The notes: generated by a model not told the origin, from the sequence alone. A stretch of 64,000 nucleotides of DNA from Phycisphaerales bacterium (GCA_016716475.1 JADJWG010000001.1:682001-746000); one strand, 5' to 3'. Counted from the first letter of the stretch, positions 43,988 to 53,193 are shown. A program made the numbers and translations.

Positions 43988-44448
43988 TCCACGTCTCACC
44001 GCTGCGGCCTGCACTTGGCAGACCATGACCTCAAACTGCCTTGGCGCGCGGCAGTCAAACCGCTCGCAACCGCTCCGGCTGCCGATGGTTATACCCGGAT
44101 CGGGCTCGTCCGGATGCATGGGCCGCAACCGCCAACTCTGGGGTGCAGTCAACGCGCTCCGCTGCCACGGTTTTACACTCGACGGTCCGGCTTACCCAGC
44201 AGACGATTTTGTCACCGGCTTGTGGCGAAGCCGCGGTCGGCCTACACTCCTTGTGAAAGTTGATTTGCACCGTCCGACCGCTGCTTACATTATCGGACGC
44301 CCGAGGCCGGGCCTTCAGCGGTCGCTAGGACACCAGGTTCCCGTACTTGCCCCGCCCCCGTTCATCCGCAGATCGCGATGACGGCGCGGCTTCGGGCAAC
44401 TGGTCGAACCTGCCGGTGCCGGACACCACGTTTGCTCTAAGGGGCATT
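43988..44448. other. Divergent control region of the secretion cluster and helicase
   Basis: 461 bases between gspF (minus) and the helicase (plus), where the promoter of the gsp cluster should lie. A likely rightward promoter is listed separately. No RNA gene was recognised. Confidence 0.4.
44265..44293 (+). promoter_or_regulatory. Candidate sigma-70 promoter for the helicase gene
   Basis: TTGCAC at 44265-44270 and CATTAT at 44288-44293, with a 17-base spacer, in a segment less GC-rich than its surroundings. It would leave a leader of about 150 bases before ATG 44449. Pattern match only. Confidence 0.35.
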
Positions 44449-46404
44449 ATGCCGCGGACTCCAGCCAGTTCCGACTCTGACGCAACCGCCAAGAAAACCT
44501 CGCGACGCCGCCGCAAACCGCGCACCGCACCGGTTACACCTGCCGACGCTCCCGTGACACCGCGCCCCGCGTCTGGGACGGCCAGTCCTCCGGCCCGGCG
44601 TGGTCGTAAACGGAGTGGTTCGCGTGCCGATGGCCAGCAGCGTGCCGCCGGCGCACTCGATGGTCGGCGCCCTCCGCCGCCCCGCGCCAACCGCCACGAT
44701 CGCGACGATGACGTCTCGGCGGACCTCCTTGAAGCGGCCGAACTCGCTGAAATTCGCGCCGAGAGTGATGCCACCGAGGCGCCCGAGGTGGCACCCCCGG
44801 CGAAGCGACCCGTCCAGCCCAATCCCACAGCGCGGAAACCCGCAGCGGCACCTGCGCAACCCCGGCGCACATCGCAGGCGCCCACCAAGCCCGTAGCCAC
44901 GCCGCAGACACCCGACAAATCCCGCGTGACCCGGCCCGCGCCAAAGCCGGCCCCACCAGCCAAGTCCGCGGCAACCTCGGGAGCCTCCGCCCCACAGCGC
45001 CCGGCCAAGTCGCCCCGCCCAGCCGCGCCGCCACCATCCGAATCACCTTCAGCGACACCGCCGCTGCCGGTTGCCGCGGTGCCTGCCGCCGAGCAGACTC
45101 GGTGGGAAGAACTCGGCCTGCGGGAGGACATCCTCGCCAACATCCGCAAGGTCGGCTTCGCCTTCCCCAGTGACATTCAGCGCGCCTTGATCCCCGTTGC
45201 GGTCACCGGACGCGATTGCATGGGGCAAGCCCGTACCGGCACCGGCAAGACCGCCGCGTTCACGCTGCCGATCCTGCAGCGCATTGAACCCGGTGCCGGA
45301 CTCCAGGCCCTCATCCTGGTCCCCACACGCGAACTGTGCGTACAGGTCGATGAGCACGTGCGCGCCCTTGCCGGGCGCGAGGTGAAGACGGTGGTCATCC
45401 TCGGTGGCCGCGGCCTGCGCGAGCAGATTCAGGCCCTCCACCAGCGCCCCGAGATCGCGATCGGCACGCCCGGCCGGGTCCTCGACCTGATGCGCCGCAA
45501 CGAGCTGAAACTCAACGTCATCCGGGTTGCCGTGCTCGACGAGGTCGACCGGATGCTGGATATCGGGTTCCGCGACGATATTCGCCGGATCTTGCGCGTC
45601 ATCGAGCACCCGCATCAAACCATTTTCGTCTCCGCCACGATCGATGATGAGATCCAGAAGCTCGCCCGCACGTTCATGACGGATCCCGAGACGGTCAACG
45701 TCTCGCGTGACATGATCACCGTCGAGGGAATCGCGCAGAGCTTCGTCTCGGTCCACCCCGAGGACAAGTTCGCCACGCTGGTGGGGCTCATCAAGCACGA
45801 GGCCCCCACGCTCGCAATCGTCTTCACCAATACGAAGCACAAGGCCCGCCGGGTTGCCCAGAACCTCAAACGCGAGGGCATCGATTGCCGCGAAATCCAC
45901 GGGGATCTCGTTCAGGAACGTCGCGAGCGCGTCATGCGTGCCTTCCGCAAGCAGCAGACCCAGGTGCTCGTCGCCACCGATCTCGCTTCGCGCGGCATCG
46001 ACGTCACGAACATCTCCCACATCGTCAATTATGACCTGCCCGAAGACCCCTCCATCTACGTCCACCGCGTCGGCCGGACCGGGCGCATGGGTCGCACCGG
46101 GATTGCGATTTCTTTCGTGACGCGCGAAGAGGGTCGCCTGCTCACCGAGGTCGAAAAGCTGATCAACAAGGAGCTGCCCCAGTACCACCCGCCGTGGCTC
46201 ATTGCCCGCGAACCCACCGCCGAAGAGATTGCCGCGGCCCAGGTGACCGCCGCGGCGGCCAAGGCCCAGGAAGATCCTTCCGGCGCCCCGGCCCGACTGC
46301 GCGAGGCCCGGGTTCGCAGCGAAGTGCTTGACGAACTCGGCCTGCGCCCGGTTCGCCGCACGCTCGGCAGTCGCTTCCGTACGGCTCGTCAGTATCGCAA
46401 GTAG
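44449..46404 (+). CDS. DEAD-box-type ATP-dependent RNA helicase
   Basis: 651 residues. ATG 44449 follows AAGGGG; the longer frame from 44347 needs a TTG. The first about 215 residues are a Pro/Ala/Lys/Arg-rich, disordered extension. The helicase core follows: Q motif (WEELGLREDILANI, about 220), AQARTGTGKTAAF (motif I), PTRELCVQV, DEVD at the motif II position (VLDEVDRMLDIGF), SAT (motif III), TDLASRGID and HRVGRTGRMGRTG (motif VI). Motif II reads DEVD, not DEAD. These enzymes unwind short RNA duplexes in ribosome assembly and mRNA decay, especially in the cold. It is divergent from the secretion cluster. Confidence 0.93.
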   Translation: MPRTPASSDSDATAKKTSRRRRKPRTAPVTPADAPVTPRPASGTASPPARRGRKRSGSRADGQQRAAGALDGRRPPPPRANRHDRDDDVSADLLEAAELAEIRAESDATEAPEVAPPAKRPVQPNPTARKPAAAPAQPRRTSQAPTKPVATPQTPDKSRVTRPAPKPAPPAKSAATSGASAPQRPAKSPRPAAPPPSESPSATPPLPVAAVPAAEQTRWEELGLREDILANIRKVGFAFPSDIQRALIPVAVTGRDCMGQARTGTGKTAAFTLPILQRIEPGAGLQALILVPTRELCVQVDEHVRALAGREVKTVVILGGRGLREQIQALHQRPEIAIGTPGRVLDLMRRNELKLNVIRVAVLDEVDRMLDIGFRDDIRRILRVIEHPHQTIFVSATIDDEIQKLARTFMTDPETVNVSRDMITVEGIAQSFVSVHPEDKFATLVGLIKHEAPTLAIVFTNTKHKARRVAQNLKREGIDCREIHGDLVQERRERVMRAFRKQQTQVLVATDLASRGIDVTNISHIVNYDLPEDPSIYVHRVGRTGRMGRTGIAISFVTREEGRLLTEVEKLINKELPQYHPPWLIAREPTAEEIAAAQVTAAAAKAQEDPSGAPARLREARVRSEVLDELGLRPVRRTLGSRFRTARQYRK

Positions 46405-46500
46405 GACAACGAAGAATCGCCCACGCGACCCCTTCGATGGCCGCCCCCGTGTAGGTGGGGCACTGGCGGGTCGCGTCGTCGATCTGCGCTGACCCCGTCA

Positions 46501-46953
46501 CTATTCCCCCGCCGCACCCTCACCCTGCTCCGGTGGCCCCGGCGGTATCCCCGGCCGCAGACGCACATGGAATCGGCGTCGCCCGAGGATCTCCTCGCGG
46601 CTCAGCAACTCGAATGCAAATTGCCCCGCGTCGGGGATCTTGATTCCCTGCATCGCGAACAGCAGATCCACCACCGCGAGCGGATTCGGCGCCTCGACCG
46701 CGCCCTTGCCGCTGAAAAGCACCGCGTTGTCCGCATCGCGCACCAGGCGCAGCTCCAGTTCGGCCCGTCCGTTGATTTCCGTCAGGGACGCGAGTATCGC
46801 CATCTGGTGAATCGCCGTCGGGAACTTCGGCACGAGGATCGTATTGAAAATTCCGATAGCGCTTTTCTTGTGACTCAGCTTGTCGTCGATGACCTGGTCA
46901 CAGATCAGTAGCGAGACGAGCGAAGGGACGGAGGAAGTCGGGTGCGTGGTCAT
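46501..46953 (-). CDS. DUF6941-like protein
   Basis: 150 residues, no signal peptide. The N-terminus SLLICDQVIDDKLSHKKSAIGIF and the following pattern FPTAIHQMAILASLTEINGRAELELRLV (here in parts: FPTAIHQMAILASLTE, AELELRLV) match the small family of predicted cytoplasmic proteins labelled DUF6941 as I recall it. A beta-rich fold is likely. The last about 25 residues are Pro/Gly/Glu-rich. Function is unknown. It is convergent with the helicase and divergent from the batD-like gene. Confidence 0.65.
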   Translation of the reverse strand: MTTHPTSSVPSLVSLLICDQVIDDKLSHKKSAIGIFNTILVPKFPTAIHQMAILASLTEINGRAELELRLVRDADNAVLFSGKGAVEAPNPLAVVDLLFAMQGIKIPDAGQFAFELLSREEILGRRRFHVRLRPGIPPGPPEQGEGAAGE

Positions 46954-47101
46954 GCCGGTCTCCCATGCGACCCTTTATCATACGCCCAACCGCACGCTGA
47001 CACGCACCGCCCCACAACACAACCCGGCCACAGCGCGTACAATCCACGCAGAACGGTGGGCGGACCGCCAGTTCCCCAGGTTTCGTGGAGAGCAATGACC
47101 C

Positions 47102-48913
47102 GTGTCGATGACGCAGCGTGGTCTCTGCAACACCCTGATCCATGATCCGGCACACCGCGCCAGTTCCCGGCGGCCGTGCGGGCTTCGTCGTGCGCACCCT
47201 GGGGTCCGCCGGTCCCTGCTCATCGGCCTGCTGCTGGCAGGCGCAGCAACCGCTGCCGCCGCCGAGGTCGAGATCTACCTCGAACCCGAGCGTGCCTACC
47301 TCGGTCAGCCCGTCCGGCTCGTGCTTACCCTCAGCAATTTCCGCACCGCCGAGGAGCCCACGGCCCCCACCCTCTCCGGCGCCATTCTGTTGCCGCCGGC
47401 CGGCCCCGCCGAGCAGAGCAGCACGGTGTACGATGGCATCACCGGGCGTACCACCCGCCGCGTCGCGCGTACCTACCAATACACGCTCGTTCCCGAGCGC
47501 GTCGGCACGCTCGAAATCCCGCCCTTCACCGTGCAGGTCGATGGTGAACTGCGCACCACGACACCCCTGCACCTGATCGTATTGCCGCACGACCTTGGCG
47601 AAGTTCTGCGCGCGACCATCACGCTCGCGGAACAACGCATCTACGTCGGACAGCGCGTCCGCGCCACGCTCACCATCTGGATCAAGGCCCCGCGCTGGGG
47701 CAACCAGGTGCTCAGCATTGATGCTGTCCGCGAGCGCCTCCGCGCCGGAGCGCTCGACCCGTTTCCGGCGCGGGTCCAGGAACGCCGAACCGGCACACCC
47801 CCCGGCGTCCCCGGCGATCAGCTCTGGTACGCCTTTGAGCTCGCCACCGACCTGCGGCCCGATCGACCCGGCCCGCTGCTCTTCGACAACATTGTCGTCG
47901 GGGTCGACTATCCGACCAACCGCGGAACCTGGAACCTGCTCACCCGGCCCGAGGCCCCCGCGATCGATGTGTTGCCCATTCCCATGGACGAACGCCCGCC
48001 ACACTTCAGCGGGGCCGTGGGCATCTACTCCATTGAGACCCGGGCCCACCCGACCAGTGTCCGGGTCGGAGACCCCATTCGCCTCACTGTCGAGATCTTC
48101 GGCGACGGCGAACTTGATACGCTGCCCCCGCCGCTGCTCGAAGCCGACTCCGCCCTCACACGCCTCTTTCGCCTGCCATCCGAACCTCTGGCCGGAGAGG
48201 TGGTCAACGGACGCCGCCGCTACCAGATCACGCTGCGCCCCCTCGCGGCCGACGCGCGCGAAATCCCCGCGCTCGAGTACCCCTACTTCGACCCGCTCGC
48301 GGGGCGCTTCGTGGTCGCGCGCAGCAAGCCGATTCCTCTCGCGGTTGAACCGGTCGAGACCGTCGCGCTCCCTGACCTCGCACCGCTCACCCGCGCTACG
48401 ACACCAGAGCTGGCCGGCCGCGACGGCCTGCGCGACATTGAAACCGCCGAGCACCGCCTGCTCGCCAGGGCGTTTCGGCCGGCGCCGACCCTCATTGTCC
48501 TGGCAACCCTTGCCCCACCCGCTCTTTTCACGCTGGCGTGGGTCGGCGTTCGGCTGCAACGTCGCACCACCGGCGAGTCGCAGAAGCTTCGCGGCCGGCG
48601 CGCCTACCGCGCCGCGCGGCTCCGATTGGTCACGCTGCCAACTGATCCGCCCACCGCGGTCGCCCACACCATCACGCTGGTGCTTGCCCACTACCTTGCG
48701 GAGCGTCTCGGCGCGCCCCCCGGCCGAGTCACGGGGATGTCAGCCCTCGAGGTGCTGCAGCAGCGCGGCGCCCACCCCGAATTGCTCACACGCTGGCAGG
48801 TGCTGCTCGCCACCTGCGAACAGGCGGCCTTCGCCGGCAGCGCATTCGACGCCGAGGCCCTGCGCCGCGAAGCACTCGCCGTACTCGTCGCGACGGAGGG
48901 CCAGCGGTGGTAA
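47102..48913 (+). CDS. BatD-like protein
   Basis: 603 residues. GTG 47102 (GGAGAG nine bases upstream) is preferred; ATG 47108 is possible. Signal peptide (core LLIGLLLAGAATAAA, about 40-55), then BatD-type beta-sandwich repeats: LEPERAYLGQPVRLVLTLSN, a second copy ITLAEQRIYVGQRVRATLTIW and a third with PTSVRVGDPIRLTVEI. A C-terminal membrane segment lies near 457-480 and a cytoplasmic tail follows. Bat (oxygen tolerance) proteins act with a MoxR-type ATPase and VWA proteins at the membrane. Its stop overlaps the BatE-like start. MoxR, BatA and BatB are not in the window. Confidence 0.78.
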   Translation: MSMTQRGLCNTLIHDPAHRASSRRPCGLRRAHPGVRRSLLIGLLLAGAATAAAAEVEIYLEPERAYLGQPVRLVLTLSNFRTAEEPTAPTLSGAILLPPAGPAEQSSTVYDGITGRTTRRVARTYQYTLVPERVGTLEIPPFTVQVDGELRTTTPLHLIVLPHDLGEVLRATITLAEQRIYVGQRVRATLTIWIKAPRWGNQVLSIDAVRERLRAGALDPFPARVQERRTGTPPGVPGDQLWYAFELATDLRPDRPGPLLFDNIVVGVDYPTNRGTWNLLTRPEAPAIDVLPIPMDERPPHFSGAVGIYSIETRAHPTSVRVGDPIRLTVEIFGDGELDTLPPPLLEADSALTRLFRLPSEPLAGEVVNGRRRYQITLRPLAADAREIPALEYPYFDPLAGRFVVARSKPIPLAVEPVETVALPDLAPLTRATTPELAGRDGLRDIETAEHRLLARAFRPAPTLIVLATLAPPALFTLAWVGVRLQRRTTGESQKLRGRRAYRAARLRLVTLPTDPPTAVAHTITLVLAHYLAERLGAPPGRVTGMSALEVLQQRGAHPELLTRWQVLLATCEQAAFAGSAFDAEALRREALAVLVATEGQRW

Positions 48914-49734
48914 GCACCTGCCCCTGGCGCGGCACCTTCCTGCTCGCCAGCGCGCTGTTGGTCGGCACACTGCCCGGCGCGTACGCCGCGGACGCCCTGT
49001 CCCCCGCCCGTCAACGGGAAGTGCTGCGCGCGGCCGTCGCCGCCTATGAACGCGGCAGCGACCTGCGTGCCAGCCAACCCGTAGCTGCCCAGGCCGCCTT
49101 TCAGGAGGCCCTCGGCGGTTTCCTCGCGCTCCGCGCGGCCGGTGTGGATAATGCTGCACTCGAGTTCAACCTCGGCAACACGTACTACCGGATCGGGGAC
49201 ACCGGCCGGGCCGTGCTGCACCTGCGGCGCGCGACACAGTTGGCCCCCGGTGAGGCACGGATGACCGAAAACCTGCACTTCGTGCGGGCGCGGGTCGAAC
49301 CGCAGATCCCATCCTCGGTCGAGTCGCAGGTCTGGCGCCAACTCGCGTTTCTGCACTATGAAACCCCCGCCGCCTGGCGCTTCACCGCCTGCCTCAGCTT
49401 CATCTTGCCTGGCTGGCTACTGCTGTTCCTGTGGTTGCGCTGGCCGGTGCGTGGCCTGCTATTCGGCGGCGGTGTGTGTGTCCTGCTAGGGCTGACCTTT
49501 GCCGCCTCCTTGCTGTATGAGCAGCGGGTCGAAACCACCACCCCTGCAGCAGTCGTGCTGACTGACGCCCCGCTGCGACATGGGCGCGGCGCGGGGGCCG
49601 ACCTTGCCCTGGACCGTCCGCTCGGACCCGGTGTCGAAGTGCGGATTCTCGACGAACGTGGCGACTGGATCCAGGTCGAGTTAAATGACGGGCGCACCGG
49701 CTGGCTCCCGGCCGACAGTTTGGCACGTGTCTGA
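48907..49734 (+). CDS. BatE-like TPR protein with SH3-like end
   Basis: 275 residues from a GTG that overlaps the batD-like stop. A signal peptide ends near TLPGAYA. A TPR unit lies at about 80-115 (LEFNLGNTYYRIGDTGRAVLHLRRATQLAP). Two membrane segments follow at about 157-178 and 184-203, and an SH3-like domain closes the protein (LDERGDWIQVELNDGRTGWL, about 240-260). TPR plus two spans plus SH3 is the layout of BatE-type proteins. Partners are BatD and VWA-domain proteins. The role in the stress-related Bat complex is known only in outline. Confidence 0.75.
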   Translation: MVSTCPWRGTFLLASALLVGTLPGAYAADALSPARQREVLRAAVAAYERGSDLRASQPVAAQAAFQEALGGFLALRAAGVDNAALEFNLGNTYYRIGDTGRAVLHLRRATQLAPGEARMTENLHFVRARVEPQIPSSVESQVWRQLAFLHYETPAAWRFTACLSFILPGWLLLFLWLRWPVRGLLFGGGVCVLLGLTFAASLLYEQRVETTTPAAVVLTDAPLRHGRGAGADLALDRPLGPGVEVRILDERGDWIQVELNDGRTGWLPADSLARV

Positions 49735-49746
49735 CGCGTGCGCTGC

Positions 49747-50802
49747 TTAAGACCCGGAGCGTGTCGGCTGTGTCGTGGCGCGTGCCGACTCCCCGTGCCC
49801 GTCGAAATCGTCGTAAAACACCCACCGTTCGATCTCCTGCTCCGTCGGCGTGCTGCTCTCGTAGGCCGCCTGGATCAGGCCCCCCAGCGTGGCGGCCGCA
49901 TCGACCAGCCGCGCGGTGATGAGTTCGGCTCCCGTGGGCCCGTCCAGTTCGCCGTCACGCTCGAGCACATATAACGGTTCCACCTCGGCGTGAGCGCGGT
50001 GGATCAGCGCCAGCAATTCACCCCAGATATCGGTGGCGTCGATGCGGCGCAGCTCCCGTACAGCCGCACGCAATTTCACCCCGTCGATCTGGTGTCGGCG
50101 AACTACACCCACGTCGATGTATTGATGCAGATTCTCGCGCCAGGTGTAACCGGCCGGATTCGCACCTACCCAGCCGTTGAAGTGGTGTGTGGTGTGCAGG
50201 GGCTGCGCCGCATCCGCGACAAAGTGCGCCAGCATCCCGAGGTGGTACACCGCGATCGCTCGTGCCTCTGCCAGTTGCTCCACACGCGTCGCATTCCCGA
50301 TACGCTCCAGAATCTGCACCTGGTGCAGCGCGGCCTGCAGCTTCGCATAGTGCTCGGCCAGAGCGTGCGGCAAGAATCCCGGCCACTCTCGAGCGCGCGC
50401 CGGGTCGGTGGCGGGGTCATAAGGTTCGCGCGCGTCCGTATGCTCATGCTTCGCGATCACCAAAGCACGCACATACTCCCGTCGCAAGGGTGGCAAGGTC
50501 TCCAGCGTGAGCCCATAGGGCACCAGCCGCTCGACGTTGATGTAGTGCTCGGGATCGTTGACATGCCGAAGAACATCGCTCCGCCAGCCGCGCCAGCGGT
50601 CCGGCTGATTCGAGTGAAAGGCCACGCGCGTACTCGTTTCGGACGATCGTAGCCACGCCGGCAGATTCTCCGGCAGTCGCTCCAGAGCAACGACTACGAC
50701 ATTGCGATGCACTTCGGCCCCCCATCCCCATGACACCGGGACCGCTCCCGTTAAAATTAGTATGCCCAGGCACATCGCACTCCGATGCGTCGAAAGCTGC
50801 AT
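49747..50802 (-). CDS. Secreted S1/P1 nuclease-like or zinc phospholipase C-like protein
   Basis: 351 residues; GGAAGGGAG precedes the ATG. The signal peptide ends near VPVSWG. The mature N-terminus WGWGAEVHR puts Trp and His at the start as in zinc-dependent phospholipase C and S1/P1 nucleases, where they bind zinc. Further metal-ligand candidates are HVNDPEHY and HLGMLAHFVADAAQPLHTTHH (quoted in part), the family's HxxxD/HxxxE-type motif. These enzymes cleave phosphodiester bonds outside the cell. Which of the two classes applies cannot be decided here. The gene is convergent with the batE-like gene and divergent from the Cys-rich protein. Confidence 0.72.
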   Translation of the reverse strand: MQLSTHRSAMCLGILILTGAVPVSWGWGAEVHRNVVVVALERLPENLPAWLRSSETSTRVAFHSNQPDRWRGWRSDVLRHVNDPEHYINVERLVPYGLTLETLPPLRREYVRALVIAKHEHTDAREPYDPATDPARAREWPGFLPHALAEHYAKLQAALHQVQILERIGNATRVEQLAEARAIAVYHLGMLAHFVADAAQPLHTTHHFNGWVGANPAGYTWRENLHQYIDVGVVRRHQIDGVKLRAAVRELRRIDATDIWGELLALIHRAHAEVEPLYVLERDGELDGPTGAELITARLVDAAATLGGLIQAAYESSTPTEQEIERWVFYDDFDGHGESARATTQPTRSGS

Positions 50803-50873
50803 GTTCGCTCCCTTCCTTGGCCTTGTGTGCGGCTAATTCGCACTAGGTCCGCATTATGAGACCCGCTTGATCA

Positions 50874-50901
50874 TTGCTATTTCGGTGCGAAATCGTACCA
50901 T
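50874..50901 (+). promoter_or_regulatory. Candidate promoter for the Cys-rich protein gene
   Basis: TTGCTA at 50874-50879 and TACCAT at 50896-50901, spaced by 16 bases in an AT-richer stretch between two divergent genes. About 130 bases before the ATG. Pattern match only. Confidence 0.3.
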
Positions 50902-51030
50902 ATACCAATTGAGTTGCCGAAATATCCTTGGGGAGTTGCAGGTTTGCACTCTCGTTCGGACGGCCGAACCCGCGCGCCCGCGCGTGGCGAGAATCCCAAT
51001 TTTCCGGTGCGAATCAAAGGAGCACGATTC

Positions 51031-52227
51031 ATGAAGATCTGGTTGACCTCCCTGTTGACCGTCGTAGCTATGGGCATGGCTGCCCCCGCCCTCGCTCAAT
51101 GTGGCGGTGGTGCGGGCGATGCGCAGAAAGTTTCCGACAAGAGCGGTTGCACGAAGACCTGTGACGGCGCAAAGGCCGAGAAGGTTGCCGACAAGGGCGA
51201 ATGTGCGAAGTCCTGTGAGGGTACCAAGGTCGCCGACAAGGGTGACTGTGCCAAGTCCTGTGACGGCACCAAAGCAGCCCTGGTCGCTGACAAGGGCGAC
51301 TGTGACAAGTCGAAGTGCGCCAGTGCTTGTGAGAAGCCGTGTACCGGCAGCAAGCTGAAGGCCGCCGGCATCCCGATGCTGACCACGCGCGTGGGTGACG
51401 AATCCACGCAGTGCCCGAAGCACGCCGCGGACTTGATCGCGAAGAACCCCGAGGCGAAGGTCACCTACGTCCTCGCCGACCAGGAATTCAGCAACCAGAT
51501 GGAGGCCATGAAGGCCTACGACACCATGCTGAATGATCGCCTCAACCAGGCCGTCACCGTCCGCTACGCGATCGGTGACAAGACGGTCTGCTGCCCGACC
51601 GCCGCCAAGACAGCCGCTGTCGAGAACGGTGGCAAGATCATGTACCGCGTCGCGTTTGTCGATTTCGCCGATGAGGCCAACGCGAAGAAGGCCGCCGAGG
51701 CCGCTCGTGCCGCGGCCGCCGGCGTCGTGATGAAGCGCGTGGTCGATGGCCAGGAAAACGACTGCGAAGACGCCTTCCGGGCGAGCTGCGCAACCGTCAA
51801 GAAGGCCTCCACCGAGGGTGACTGCGCCAAGACCTGTGACGGCGCGAAGGCCGAAAAGGTCGCCGACAAGGGTGACTGTGCCAAGACCTGCGACGGCGCG
51901 AAGGCCGAGAAGGTCGCCGACAAGGGTGACTGTGCCAAGACCTGTGACGGCGCGAAGGCCGAAAAGGTCGCCGACAAGGGTGACTGTGCCAAGACCTGCG
52001 ACGGCGCGAAGGCCGAGAAGGTCGCCGACAAGGGTGACTGTGCCAAGACCTGCGATGGCAGCAAGGCCAGCAAGGTCGAGTATCTTGTCGCCGGCAACCG
52101 TACGCCGTGCGAAATGAGCGCCCGCGTGCAACTCGCGCAGGCCCGCCTCGTCGCCGCGTGGGATGCCGCGACGAAGATCGCCCAGGCCGACCAGCCGACT
52201 GACAAGCCGATGGCGGCGATGAACTAA
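51031..52227 (+). CDS. Exported Cys-rich tandem-repeat protein
   Basis: 398 residues. ATG 51031 follows AAGGAG by eight bases and starts a signal peptide (MKIWLTSLLTVVAMGMAAPALA). Three degenerate 15-18-residue units open the mature chain (KTCDGAKAEKVADKGEC and similar), then a central domain (about 105-260), then four near-identical 18-residue units GDCAKTCDGAKAEKVADK plus a fifth decayed one, then a C-terminal domain. The central and C-terminal parts share the pattern (Y)..xGxxTxC...A three times: VGDESTQCPKHA, IGDKTVCCPTAA and AGNRTPCEMSA. Each repeat unit has two Cys four residues apart and Lys/Asp-rich surroundings, which suggests metal or redox binding outside the cytoplasm. Function is unknown; no family was recognised. 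Confidence 0.82.
   Translation: MKIWLTSLLTVVAMGMAAPALAQCGGGAGDAQKVSDKSGCTKTCDGAKAEKVADKGECAKSCEGTKVADKGDCAKSCDGTKAALVADKGDCDKSKCASACEKPCTGSKLKAAGIPMLTTRVGDESTQCPKHAADLIAKNPEAKVTYVLADQEFSNQMEAMKAYDTMLNDRLNQAVTVRYAIGDKTVCCPTAAKTAAVENGGKIMYRVAFVDFADEANAKKAAEAARAAAAGVVMKRVVDGQENDCEDAFRASCATVKKASTEGDCAKTCDGAKAEKVADKGDCAKTCDGAKAEKVADKGDCAKTCDGAKAEKVADKGDCAKTCDGAKAEKVADKGDCAKTCDGSKASKVEYLVAGNRTPCEMSARVQLAQARLVAAWDAATKIAQADQPTDKPMAAMN
51817..52080 (+). repeat. 54-bp in-frame tandem repeats
   Basis: Four units of 54 bases at 51817-51870, 51871-51924, 51925-51978 and 51979-52032, nearly identical at the DNA level (differences at the wobble positions of Cys, Lys and Asp codons), then a partial fifth unit at 52033-52080. 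Each codes 18 residues of the Cys-rich protein. Identity suggests recent expansion by slippage or unequal recombination. Confidence 0.95.
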
Positions 52228-52389
52228 GCAACGCGCCTGGGATGCCATTCCCAGGTGGTGCCGGACTACGGCCCGCCCCCGTGGCCGAGCGCCCGCACCC
52301 TAATAGCGAACTGATTCACGCAGAACAGCGGCCCATCTGCTCCAACAGGTGGGCCGCTGGCTTGCGCCGCGACTCGCGCGCAATAAGAA

Positions 52390-52431
52390 CCCCCGTGGAC
52401 CGGTTGCGAACCGCTCCGCGGGGGCTTGTTT
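52390..52431. terminator. Intrinsic terminator between convergent genes
   Basis: CCCCCGTGGA at 52390-52399 pairs with TCCGCGGGGG at 52415-52424; after a C:C mismatch an inner stem CGGTT/AACCG closes a GCG loop. CTTGTTT follows on the plus strand. It lies between the Cys-rich gene and the convergent LolA-like gene and could serve both. A smaller hairpin without T tract (CCTGGGA/TCCCAGG) is at 52236-52255. Confidence 0.65.
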
Positions 52432-52446
52432 CCGTCGACCGGTGTG

Positions 52447-53193
52447 TTACTGCCGCTTCGTCGTCTGGTCGATGATCTCGGCACCTTCCGGGGCTTCGAA
52501 CTTGAAGCGCTTCGGATCGATGTCGGCGTCGATCTTGACGTCGGTATGGGTAACGACGCTGATCTCCTCCTTGTCCGCGCCGTAGCTGACCGACTTCAGC
52601 AGCACGCCAATCTCCGCATCGAAGGAGAACTCATCACGCACGGGCATGCCCGCGGGAATCTGTCCACCCTCATCCTTCTTCGCCGCTGCGACAATGACGA
52701 TCACCTTGCGACCGTTGACTTCCGCATCCTCGCCGCGCGACAGGTCATGCGTCTTCTTCAATGCCTCGAAGAAATGTCGAGGGTTGCCGAAGCTCTGGTT
52801 GCCCGGGTCCGCATTGCGCTTCAGCACCAGCTTCTGGCCCAGCAGGTCACTGAAGTCGTACTCGAATTCGCCATCCGCGATCCAGAGCGTCGACTGATCC
52901 GTCTTGACTTCGTTGTCGCCCATCTTCTGGACCATCTTACGCGCGCCTTCGCGCCGGCCCATCAGCTTGTCCCCTTCCTTGCGCCACTCGAACGTGCCCG
53001 TTTCATCCATCTTCATCTCGACGTTCGGGGCCTTCACGTGGCTCTTGTACGTGTACTTCAACGACAGACTGCGGATCTTGTCCCACGCCTGCGTCAACGT
53101 ACGCTCGGCCGCTTCCAGGTCCTTGGCCCACGCCGGGCTCGCCGCCATTCCCAGCAGCGTTCCCACGACGATCCATTTCACCGAGTTCCTCAT
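52447..53193 (-). CDS. LolA-like exported protein
   Basis: 248 residues from ATG 53193 (GGAG seven bases upstream; the longer frame to 53301 lacks this). The signal peptide ends near SPAWA. The mature chain is beta-rich with DKIRSLSLKYTYKSHVK, FEWRKEGDKLMGRR and a late FDAEIGVLLKSVSYG, the pattern of the LolA/LppX-like and DUF2092-like family of periplasmic, lipid- or lipoprotein-binding proteins. It has no lipobox, so it is probably soluble in the periplasm. Whether it carries lipoproteins is not shown by the sequence. Confidence 0.65.
   Translation of the reverse strand: MRNSVKWIVVGTLLGMAASPAWAKDLEAAERTLTQAWDKIRSLSLKYTYKSHVKAPNVEMKMDETGTFEWRKEGDKLMGRREGARKMVQKMGDNEVKTDQSTLWIADGEFEYDFSDLLGQKLVLKRNADPGNQSFGNPRHFFEALKKTHDLSRGEDAEVNGRKVIVIVAAAKKDEGGQIPAGMPVRDEFSFDAEIGVLLKSVSYGADKEEISVVTHTDVKIDADIDPKRFKFEAPEGAEIIDQTTKRQ

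Noticed and set aside
51817..52080. Possible CRISPR array
   Set aside because: The 54-bp units are contiguous, lack spacers and are in frame with the coding sequence; they code for protein repeats.
50854..52248. A minus-strand frame of 464 codons
   Set aside because: Reverse reading of the repetitive Cys-rich gene, so its own repeats are inherited. The plus frame has a signal peptide and a strong ribosome site.
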